A DNA stretch of 64,000 nt, taken from the NCBI RefSeq assembly GCF_047461615.1, contig NZ_JANSHI010000008.1, positions 60,033 through 124,032 on the forward strand, in the 5' to 3' direction. A program made the translations under genes and the position numbers. The stretch is from Thermostichus sp047461615 (lineage in GTDB: Bacteria; Cyanobacteriota; Cyanobacteriia; Thermostichales; Thermostichaceae). Below are positions 1 to 7,600 of this stretch, one piece after another. Under the pieces are notes generated by a model. It was not told the origin of the DNA. It saw nothing but the letters and a program-made list of their open reading frames with translations, and did no database searches. How positions within the stretch are numbered: the stretch's first letter is position 1; every line of letters starts with the position of its first letter.

Positions 1-1452
1 CGGGATAGCATTCCGGTGGTGGTGGGATCCGTGCAGCCCAACCCCCTGCCGGAGGGGCGGCCTCTCTACAACGCCGCGGCCTGGCTAGAGGGGGGGCAGA
101 TCCGCCACTGGTTCCAGAAGTCGCTTTTGCCCACCTACGATGTCTTCGACGAAGACCGCTACTTTGAGCCGGGATCCCAGCCCCAGCCTGTCCAGTACGG
201 CGGCTATCGCCTGGGTTTCACCATCTGTGAAGACATCTGGAACGACCGCGACTTCTGGCAGCACCGCCGCTACCACCGGGATCCGGTAGACGAGATGGCC
301 CGCTGCGGCGCCGATTTGCTCATCAATCTGTCGGCCTCGCCTTTTAGCCTGGGCAAGCAGAAATTGCGGGTGGAAATGCTGGGATCCCTGGCCCGCAAGC
401 ACGCCCTGCCCATCCTCTATGTCAACCAGGTGGGGGGCAACGACGACCTCATTTTCGACGGGGCCAGTTGCGCCCTAGACTGCCGGGGCCGGGTGGTGGC
501 CCAAGCCGCTGCCTTTCAGCCGGACTGCCTGATTGTAGATGTGGAGGCGCTGGTTCACCCTCCTGAGGAAGGCCCGGAAGTTCAGGGATCCCGCTGGCCA
601 ACGGAGCCGGAAGCAGAGCTCTACGAGGCGCTGGTCTTAGGCACCCGCGACTACGTCAGCAAATGCGGCTTTCGCGAGGTGTTGCTGGGCCTGTCGGGGG
701 GGATTGACTCAGCGGTAACTGCCGTCATTGCCGCCGACGCCCTAGGGCCGGGGCGGGTGCTGGGGGTACTCATGCCCTCTCCCTATTCCAGCCCGGGCAG
801 CCTGACGGACGCCTACCAACTGGCGCAGAACCTGGGGATCCCTACCCTGAAGCTGCCCATCCAGTCGATTATGGAGAGCTACCAGCACCTCCTGGCTGAG
901 CCCTTCGCTGGCCTGCCCTCTGACATCACGGAAGAGAACCTGCAGTCGCGCATTCGCGGCACCTTGCTCATGGCCCTCTCCAACAAGTTTGGCCGGCTGC
1001 TCTTGACCACGGGCAACAAGTCGGAGCTGGCGGTGGGCTACTGCACCATCTACGGGGATATGTCCGGCGGCCTGGCCGTGATTTCCGATGTGCCCAAAAC
1101 CTGGGTCTACCGCCTGGCCCGCTGGATCAACCGCCACCAGGAACGGATTCCCCTCCCCATCCTCACCAAGCCCCCCTCAGCAGAGCTGCGGCCCGGCCAG
1201 AAAGATAGCGACAGCCTGCCTCCCTACGACTTGCTGGACGCTATTCTCCAGCGGCACATCGAACAGCACCAGTCGGCCGCTGAGCTGGTGGCCCAGGGGT
1301 TTGACCCTGACACGGTGCAGCAGGTGCTGTGGCTGGTGCAGAATGCTGAGTTCAAGCGCCACCAGGCTCCCCCTGGCCTACGGGTTACCGATCGGGCCTT
1401 TGGCACCGGCTGGCGCATGCCGATTGCCAAGCGCCAAGAAGGGATCAGCTAA
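1..1452 (+). CDS. nadE: Glutamine-dependent NAD+ synthetase, 5'-truncated by window edge
   Basis: This enzyme makes NAD+ from nicotinate adenine dinucleotide, ATP and glutamine as the last step of NAD synthesis. The frame is open from base 1, so the true start lies upstream; about 483 residues are visible. The N-terminal part is the nitrilase-type glutaminase: the Lys of FQKSLLP and the Cys of TICEDIW fit the Glu-Lys-Cys triad, with the Glu outside the window. The C-terminal part is the synthetase with the PP-loop LSGGIDSAV and the LTTGNKSE motif. The window holds roughly the last 85% of a typical two-domain protein. It ends shortly before a convergent hli gene. The family call is certain; only the N-terminus is unknown. 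Confidence 0.95.
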   Translation, partial: RDSIPVVVGSVQPNPLPEGRPLYNAAAWLEGGQIRHWFQKSLLPTYDVFDEDRYFEPGSQPQPVQYGGYRLGFTICEDIWNDRDFWQHRRYHRDPVDEMARCGADLLINLSASPFSLGKQKLRVEMLGSLARKHALPILYVNQVGGNDDLIFDGASCALDCRGRVVAQAAAFQPDCLIVDVEALVHPPEEGPEVQGSRWPTEPEAELYEALVLGTRDYVSKCGFREVLLGLSGGIDSAVTAVIAADALGPGRVLGVLMPSPYSSPGSLTDAYQLAQNLGIPTLKLPIQSIMESYQHLLAEPFAGLPSDITEENLQSRIRGTLLMALSNKFGRLLLTTGNKSELAVGYCTIYGDMSGGLAVISDVPKTWVYRLARWINRHQERIPLPILTKPPSAELRPGQKDSDSLPPYDLLDAILQRHIEQHQSAAELVAQGFDPDTVQQVLWLVQNAEFKRHQAPPGLRVTDRAFGTGWRMPIAKRQEGIS

Positions 1453-1508
1453 AGAACAAAGAGCCTGCTCCACGGCAAGCTTGATCTGGTGCTAGGGCCT
1501 GAGGGGGA

Positions 1509-1664
1509 TCACTGAATGAGACCTAGCCAGGAGGCGACGCCTTGGCCTGTTACCGCTTCGATGACAATGGCCAGCACAAAGCCAATCATAGCTGCGCGGC
1601 CGTTGAGGCGCTCGGCGTACTCGTTAAAGCCAAACTTGGGCTCAGACAGGTTGGGGTTGGACAT
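1509..1664 (-). CDS. hli: High-light-inducible one-helix protein (Hlip/SCP)
   Basis: This is a 51-residue single-helix relative of the chlorophyll a/b-binding family. Such proteins sit in the thylakoid membrane, bind chlorophyll and carotenoid, and protect photosystems and chlorophyll-synthesis intermediates under high light. The diagnostic motif ERLNGRAAMIGF lies at residues 18-29 and is followed by a hydrophobic stretch ending near Gly-40, which forms the one membrane helix. The ATG at 1664 is preceded by a good ribosome site (GGAGGT, seven bases upstream). It is convergent to nadE and has its own promoter-like sequence. Its small size makes it easy to miss. Confidence 0.9.
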   Translation of the reverse strand: MSNPNLSEPKFGFNEYAERLNGRAAMIGFVLAIVIEAVTGQGVASWLGLIQ

Positions 1665-1694
1665 GGAAACCTCCACAAGCGGCACCTGCCCTTC

Positions 1695-1724
1695 AGTATA
1701 CTTTGCATTTCTTCACGATCGCAA
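1695..1724 (-). promoter_or_regulatory. Probable sigma-70-type promoter of hli
   Basis: Reading the minus strand, TTGCGA (1719-1724) is followed after 18 bases by TATACT (1695-1700), about 30 bases before the hli start codon. Both hexamers fit the general sigma-70 consensus well. This is a visual match only; no start site is known. Confidence 0.5.
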
Positions 1725-1742
1725 CCTCAGCCGCTTCTCGCC

Positions 1743-1928
1743 TTAGGGGCTAGGCTTTGCCTTCCCTGTTACAAAAATTCGGAAATCGCAGCCTTCTTGC
1801 CGACTAGGGATCTCCTCTAGTCCTTGATTCACCAGACAATTGGCCACTTTGTGGCATAACCAACCTTCTGCCTTGACGTAGATGGGCTGAGCTAGTAGGC
1901 TTGCAAGTACATCTTTTCTGGTAGGCAT
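1743..1928 (-). CDS. Doubtful 61-residue ORF, hypothetical
   Basis: A 61-codon frame lies between hli and psaE on the hli strand. Its composition is protein-like, with alternating hydrophobic and charged residues, two cysteines and no repeats, but I do not recognise a family. The start has only a weak ribosome site (AGG four bases upstream). It could be a small cyanobacterial protein or a chance frame in a noncoding stretch. It is listed because this is the only ORF in a 519-base gap. Confidence 0.25.
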   Translation of the reverse strand: MPTRKDVLASLLAQPIYVKAEGWLCHKVANCLVNQGLEEIPSRQEGCDFRIFVTGKAKPSP

Positions 1929-2183
1929 TTTGCCTAGGCTAAAGTTGGCTCCGTCTTTAGCCGGTGTGCCTTATGTGGGCAAGGAGCAACTACCTGCAGC
2001 TCGCGGGGAAGTTACGCCTGTGGAGATCCCTCTGGCGGGGTGGTAGGGGTGGGCTCTGCCACTAGCCATGGGTCGCTGAAGCAGGAAGAAAGGCTCAACG
2101 CCGAGCGAAAGTCTGCTTTTGCCCGGGGCTGTATAAGTCTTTCAGAGCGGTAATCTGAAGGGCAGGTAATGGAGAAAACCTCT
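1929..2183. other. Intergenic leader region upstream of psaE
   Basis: About 250 bases without a convincing gene. It is GC-rich and can form short stems, for example GTGG/CCAC around 2055-2070. It carries a TATAAG hexamer at 2132-2137, about 47 bases before the psaE start, which could be the -10 element of psaE. I looked for SRP RNA, tmRNA, 6S RNA, RNase P RNA and cobalamin-riboswitch signatures and saw none. A long psaE 5' leader or a small RNA is possible. Confidence 0.4.
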
Positions 2184-2405
2184 ATGGCGATTCAGCGCGG
2201 TGCCAAAGTCCGTGTCTTGCGGAAAGAATCCTACTGGTATCGGGATGTGGGGACAGTTGCGGCGGTGGATACCAGCGGCATTCTCTACCCGGTGATCGTC
2301 CGCTTTGACAAGGTTAACTACTACAACATCAACACCAACAACTTCCGCGAAGACGAGCTGGAAGTGGTGGAGGAGCCCAAGCCCAAAGCCGCTTCCAAAA
2401 AGTAA
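2184..2405 (+). CDS. psaE: Photosystem I reaction centre subunit IV
   Basis: PsaE is a small SH3-like stromal (cytoplasmic-side) subunit of photosystem I that helps dock ferredoxin and supports cyclic electron flow. The 73-residue protein begins MAIQRGAKVRVLR and contains the family core ESYWYRDVGTVA and PVIVRFDKVNYY..NTNNF. The ATG at 2184 is chosen over one at 2169 because GGAG sits nine bases upstream and homologues start at this point. The tail is Lys-rich and slightly longer than usual (EPKPKAASKK). mutM starts 14 bases downstream, so the two may be cotranscribed. Confidence 0.95.
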   Translation: MAIQRGAKVRVLRKESYWYRDVGTVAAVDTSGILYPVIVRFDKVNYYNINTNNFREDELEVVEEPKPKAASKK

Positions 2406-2419
2406 ACCCAAGCCCTCCC

Positions 2420-3253
2420 GTGCCCGAGCTGCCGGAGGTTGAAACCGTTAGGCGGGATCTGCAGTGCCTGACTCTTGGCCTGCGCATCCTGGCGGCAGAA
2501 GTGCTTCTTCCTCGCACCTTGGCCTACCCCGGCCAAGAGGAGTTTGTGCGGGGGCTGGCTGGCGCCTATTTGACCCAGTGGCGGCGTCGGGGCAAGTATC
2601 TTCTGGGATCCCTGGACTCCGGAGCGGTTCTCGGCGTGCACCTAGGCATGACGGGGCAGTTGCTCTGGGTTCAGGGATCCGCGCCTTTGCCAGCCCATAC
2701 CCGGGTTCGACTGCGCCTGGAGCAGGGGTGGGAGCTGCGCTTTGTGGACCCGCGTACCTTTGGCCAGATGTGGTTGGTGCCTGCCGGGGTGGAGCCGGAG
2801 GCGGTGATCACGGCTTTGCAGAGGCTGGGGCCAGAGCCGTTTTCGCCCGCCTTTTCAGAAACCTATTTCCAAGCCGCCTTGCGGAAAAGCCGCCGCCCCA
2901 TCAAAGCCGCCCTGCTGGATCAGTCGCTGCTAGCGGGAGTGGGCAACATCTACGCCGACGAAGCCCTGTTTTTGAGCGGCATCCACCCCTTGACACCTGC
3001 CTCGCAGCTTTCCGACGCTGCCAAGAGCCGCCTGCGAGAAGCCTTGATCCGGGTGTTGCAAGCGGGGCTGGAGCAGCGGGGCACCACCCTGCGCGATTAC
3101 CGGGATCTGCGGGGGCTCAACGGCAACTACCAGGGTCAGGCGTGGGTATATGGTCGAGAAGGGGATCCCTGTCGCCTGTGTGGCACCCCGATTCAGCGGA
3201 TCAAGCTGGCAAGCCGCTCAGCTTACTTTTGCCCCCACTGCCAGCCGCCTTGA
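2420..3253 (+). CDS. mutM: Formamidopyrimidine-DNA glycosylase (Fpg)
   Basis: This bifunctional glycosylase/AP lyase removes oxidised purines such as 8-oxoguanine from DNA in base-excision repair. The 277-residue protein starts at a GTG giving M-PELPEVETV, where Pro-2 (exposed after Met removal) is the catalytic amine and Glu-3 the acid. The middle holds the helix-two-turn-helix region (LLDQSLLAGVGNIYADEAL). The C-terminus is the zinc finger CRLC...CPHC. Length and all key residues are normal. Placement just behind a photosystem I gene fits oxidative damage repair, but that link is only inference. Confidence 0.95.
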   Translation: MPELPEVETVRRDLQCLTLGLRILAAEVLLPRTLAYPGQEEFVRGLAGAYLTQWRRRGKYLLGSLDSGAVLGVHLGMTGQLLWVQGSAPLPAHTRVRLRLEQGWELRFVDPRTFGQMWLVPAGVEPEAVITALQRLGPEPFSPAFSETYFQAALRKSRRPIKAALLDQSLLAGVGNIYADEALFLSGIHPLTPASQLSDAAKSRLREALIRVLQAGLEQRGTTLRDYRDLRGLNGNYQGQAWVYGREGDPCRLCGTPIQRIKLASRSAYFCPHCQPP

Positions 3254-3280
3254 GGGCAGACCTCTGGTGAACGGTTCCCC

Positions 3281-3886
3281 GTGAAGAAGATGGCCTGGCC
3301 TCGGTCTTGGGGCAGTCTCAGTCTCCTCGCCCTGTGGGGGATGGGGATCCCGGCACCTCCAGCTTTTGCCCAACTGGAGCTTGAGGCCCAACTGGGTCGA
3401 TCCCAAGTCGTTCTTCCTGGCCGAGATTGTCCCGCCTGCGATCTGACGGGAGCCGTACTGGCGGGAGTGGATTTGCGGGGGGCCAACCTGAAAGAAGCCA
3501 TCCTCAAGCAGGCCAATCTACAAGCTGCCAACCTCTCCCAGGCCATCCTCAACTTGGCCGACTTGCGCGGCGCCAACCTGAGCAGCGCGGATCAGGGGGG
3601 AGCCTTTTTGTGGGAAGCGGATCTCAGCCGAGCCAACCTGCAGCAGGCCAATCTCACAGGGGCCAATCTTCAGGTAGCTAACCTCAGCGAAGCCGATTTG
3701 CGCGGGGCTGTTCTTGCCGGCGCCGACCTGACGAGAGCCAACCTGCGCCAGGCCGATCTGCGCGGGGCCGACCTGCGGGGAGCTTTTCTGGAAGAAGCCG
3801 ATCTGACCGGTGCCCTGTACAATGCTCAGACCCGGCTGGATCCCACCTTCAACCCCAAGACCCGCGGCATGGTCTTTGTAAAATAG
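3281..3886 (+). CDS. Exported pentapeptide-repeat protein
   Basis: The 201-residue protein has a signal peptide (residues 1-30, cleavage after PPAFA) and then about 25 tandem pentapeptide repeats of the A(D/N)Lxx type between residues 50 and 180. These form a right-handed quadrilateral beta helix. A short CPAC motif precedes the repeats. Because of the signal peptide it should lie in the periplasm or thylakoid lumen, like the lumenal TL-type pentapeptide proteins of plants. The biochemical role is unknown for this group. The start is a GTG at 3281; an internal ATG at 3290 would shorten the signal peptide by three residues. It follows mutM by 27 bases. Confidence 0.85.
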   Translation: MKKMAWPRSWGSLSLLALWGMGIPAPPAFAQLELEAQLGRSQVVLPGRDCPACDLTGAVLAGVDLRGANLKEAILKQANLQAANLSQAILNLADLRGANLSSADQGGAFLWEADLSRANLQQANLTGANLQVANLSEADLRGAVLAGADLTRANLRQADLRGADLRGAFLEEADLTGALYNAQTRLDPTFNPKTRGMVFVK

Positions 3887-3974
3887 CTCCTCTCCAGGCT
3901 GGGGGTGAGGGCACTTTATTGGGGATCCCTCTTTTGGGCAGATTAAGTTGTGCCCTCTTCCTGGCCGGGATCCT

Positions 3975-4571
3975 ATGATTTCTCCTGTGCGCGTGCTCAT
4001 TGCCGACGACCATCCTCTGTTTCGGCTAGGGATGAGGTTTGCCCTGGAAGCCCAGGGGTTTGTGGTGGTAGCCGAGGCCGAGACCGGATCCCAGGCTGTT
4101 GAGTACTGCCGCCACCACCCCGTCGACGTGGCCCTTTTGGATGTGCGCATGCCTGGTGGGGACGGGATCGCTGCCTGCCAGCAGATTGTCGAGCTGGGCC
4201 TGCCGGTGGTGGTGGTGATGGTGACGACTTTTCACGAGCCGGCCCTAATCGAAGCAGCGCGGCGGGCGGGGGCCAAAGGCTACCTCTCCAAAGAAACCGA
4301 GCCGGCGGAATTGGCCCGCGTTATCCGCCAGATCTTGGCCAACCCCGACCACGACTGGCTGCCCGCCCCCCAGGAGCTGCCCAGGCTTACCCCCCGCGAG
4401 CTATGCGTGCTGCAACTGATGAAGGAGGGCCTAGCCAACAAACAAATTGCTCGCCGCCTTGGCATTAGCGTCGAAACCGTGAAAGAGTACGCCAGCGCTG
4501 TCTACCGCAAGTTGGACGCCACCGACCGCGTCACCGCCCTGCTCAAAGCGCAGCAACTGGGGATTTTGTAA
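3975..4571 (+). CDS. NarL/FixJ-type response regulator
   Basis: A 198-residue two-component regulator. Residues 1-120 form the receiver domain, with the acidic pair in IADDHP, the phosphoacceptor Asp-56 in ALLDVRMPG, the Thr-Thr of MVTTFHE and the Lys of GYLSKE. Residues about 135-195 form a LuxR-type helix-turn-helix (LTPRELCVLQLM...ANKQIARRLGIS..TVKEY). It should be a DNA-binding transcription factor. The ATG at 3975 is chosen because the domain begins right after it; an upstream GTG at 3948 adds nine unlikely residues. No histidine kinase is adjacent. It lies 120 bases before the hpsA cluster in the same direction and is a candidate regulator of it. Confidence 0.9.
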   Translation: MISPVRVLIADDHPLFRLGMRFALEAQGFVVVAEAETGSQAVEYCRHHPVDVALLDVRMPGGDGIAACQQIVELGLPVVVVMVTTFHEPALIEAARRAGAKGYLSKETEPAELARVIRQILANPDHDWLPAPQELPRLTPRELCVLQLMKEGLANKQIARRLGISVETVKEYASAVYRKLDATDRVTALLKAQQLGIL

Positions 4572-4691
4572 AAGCTTGGGAATCCTGAAAAGAGCAGGCT
4601 GTCCCTTCCCCCCACCCGTGGGGATGTCTGAGACTCGGGATCCCTTGCATACTGTTGCTATCTTGGCACTCGCATACTCCGGGATACAGCC

Positions 4692-7600
4692 ATGTCTGCT
4701 CCTTCCCCGCTGTTGCTCAAACTTGTCCTGCGCTTGCTCAGCTCTCTGAAGATCCCGGTGGATCGGGGCAGGATCCGCGAGCGCGGCTTTGTGCTGCCAG
4801 TGGCGATTTTAATCGTGCTGGTGCTGAGCTTGGTAACGGTGGGGTTGCTTACTCGATCTACCCAGCGCACCATCCAAACCCAGGTGGAGCGGGCGGAGCA
4901 GACGGTTAGCCGACAACTGAATGCCGCCATCGACCGGGCGCGGGCCAAGATCGACTACCTCGTCCGGGATCGCCGCCTGCCTGTCAGTGCTCCCACTGAT
5001 GAGCAATTCACCTCTGCCCTGCTCAACGATGGCGAAGTGGTGCCTGCGGAAGCCTCGGATCCCTACACCCTTCCCGACGAGGAGCGTTTCCTGTTGACCT
5101 ACACGGCTCGCGTGCCCGATCCCCAGAATCCAGGTCGGCGAATCGAAGTGCGGCGGCAAGCCCCGGCTTGGTGGTTTTTGGTGGATACCGACAACAACGG
5201 CCTCAATGACTCCGTAACAGCCTATACCATCCTTCATGCTCGTCGTGCGCCGGTAGAGGGCCGAGACAGACTGGAGGGCTTTGAGGGAAATATCAGCGAT
5301 ACTGAACGGGCGCGGCGACTGGTGATCCGCAGTGGTCCACTGCAGGGTTCGGCCTTGGCGGGGTGTACCGATTCTCCGGCTGGACAGACGGTCAACCCCA
5401 ACGTGGGGGACTGGTTCCAGGTGGGCTCATCTTTGCAAAAGCCCTTTCAGGTCTATGCAGTTACTCTTCCCATTGAGGGGGCCGACTCCACCACCCGCGC
5501 CATCTCGGCCTTGCAGTTCCAGCAGGATCGGAAGCGGGATCTGCTCAACAAGTGGGGGGTCTTTAGCCGCGGCGATGTAGAGTTCTTCTTCACCCCCGGC
5601 TACAACTGGAACGGCGCCATCTACGCTGGGGGCAGCCTCTTTTTCCGGTATGGCTCCAACAACTTGTTCCGGGCTTTCACCATCAGCTCGGAGCAGTCTT
5701 GCTTCTACATGCCGCGGGAAAACTCCGAGATTACCGCCTTTGGAGAGCTGGTGGCAGGGGCCATTGGCTACGCCGGCCAGCAGGTGAGCGATACTCTGAT
5801 TTTCGATGTTCACTCTGGCGAGCAAGACAAAGCGCCAGAGGTGCTGGCTCGGTTGAACAACCAAAATTTTGACTCGGTGCAGAACCAGGTAGAGCCAGAA
5901 AATGTGGCGCTGGATCCCTTGGAGCTCCACCTTTTTGGTCGCATGCGCAGCCGGGGATCCTATGCCCAAGATGCAGAAGGATTGGCACGTTCTCCTCTCA
6001 ACGGCCGGATTAAAGCTGGCGGCTTTCGGTCAACGACAGACCAAGTCTGCCCCCCCTACGTGGACGATGTGTATCGGGCCGACAACCGCTTTGGCCCCAA
6101 AGCCAGCTATGACCGTCCACCGGTCGAACCTGACCCGCAGAGGGGCTGCGACGTGGACACCTTTGCTCAGAGGTTTGGTGTCGGTGCCGGTAGCCCGATT
6201 CCTCCTAATGCCAGGAACAACCAGAATGAGTCTTTGACCGAGGACAACCCACCCCCAGGCGCCCTTTCCGAGGTGGGCTTGGATGGCTATTGGGAGCGGC
6301 GGGCCCGTGTGGAAGGTCTGCGGGTGATCGTGGGCCAGCGGCTGGAGCTGACCCGCACCGATTCTTTGCCTCTGCCTTTGGTGCCGGCTGGGAATCCCGA
6401 CGATCCCACCAAGCTGCAGGCCATCTTTATCAGCAACGAGGCGCGGCAACGCCTGACGCTGCGAGATAACCCGGCGGCGGTGCAGGCCACAGCCGTTTAC
6501 CACTACAGCCAACGAGATGGGCGCTTCCCCATTGCTTGCCTGGCCACGGTAGCCCACCCCGGCACTCCCTGGAGCTTGCAGCGGGCTTCTACGTTTCCCG
6601 CGGGTGACCAGAGCAACCAACTGGGTATCAACTTCTTTACCGGCGAGGGCACCAACGTTTGGGAGTATGACCCCGAGCCGATGCGGGAGCAACTGCGGCG
6701 TGGCACTCCTTTGTGGACGGCGCTCACCAACCTGGCTAATTTTGCTGGCGATCCCGACGGGGCCTACCCACCTAGGCAAGAGCTGGGCCGCATTCACCCG
6801 GATCCGTTCATCACCGCCTTTGGCAACTTCTCCGAGCTGCGGCGGGTTATTGATATCGTCAACCGAGGCACCTCTGTTGACCAATTGAGCCTGGCCGACC
6901 AAACCACCCTGCAAACGGCAGGCTGCATGTTGGGCATGCTGGCCGACAACATCCTGCGCATTCGGGATGCCGCCGAGGACGGGGATCCAGGAGCTCAGAT
7001 CCTTTGGAACGACATCCAAGCCAGCCGAGCTGGGGACCGAGAAGCGGCCAACCGGTTTTATCTGCCGCTGCGCTACATTTTCCCTCTGCAGACCTTCCAC
7101 CACAGCGTGCCTCCCAACCCCAACGATCCCCTTGAAGATGAGCGGAGGCAGGCCTACCCCTTCCTACAGGGGCCAGTAACCTATCAAGCCGTGGTGGATC
7201 TGGAATCCATGAGGCTGGAGCCCCGGCCTACCATTGACCAGTGGACTTTGCCCCATGCCCCAGCCAATTGCACTGCTGCTGGCCCCAATAGCAACCAATT
7301 TGATCTCATTCGGATTGGTAACGAGTGTCGTCGCGTGCCCTTCAAAGATTCCGTCTTTTACGATGGCCGCGAGGCGATGGCAGTGCGGGCCCTAAACATT
7401 GACCTGGCCCTTTTGACCAACAATGTCAGGGATCAGGCCAACGGGTTGATCAACGGAGATACTTGGCTGCCTGCCGGTGTGCAAGAAGGCCGCGAGGGTG
7501 GCATTTTCTACGCCTTCCGGGAAGATGCCGTGCGGGAAGATGCCATTGCCCGCCCACCCTTGGGCACTTTTGATGACACTGATGATAGCTACCTAACCAG

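Noticed and set aside
1970..2110. Possible cobalamin riboswitch or SRP RNA upstream of psaE
   Set aside because: GCCAC and GGTG-like pieces are present, but the conserved core boxes of either RNA are missing.
3518..4150. 210-codon minus-strand frame over the pentapeptide-repeat gene
   Set aside because: Its own repetitiveness (VG, IG units) comes from the antisense of the pentapeptide repeats, and there is no ribosome site.
6030..7103. 357-codon minus-strand frame within hpsA
   Set aside because: Long antisense frames are common in this GC-rich DNA; no family features, and hpsA is clearly coding on the other strand.
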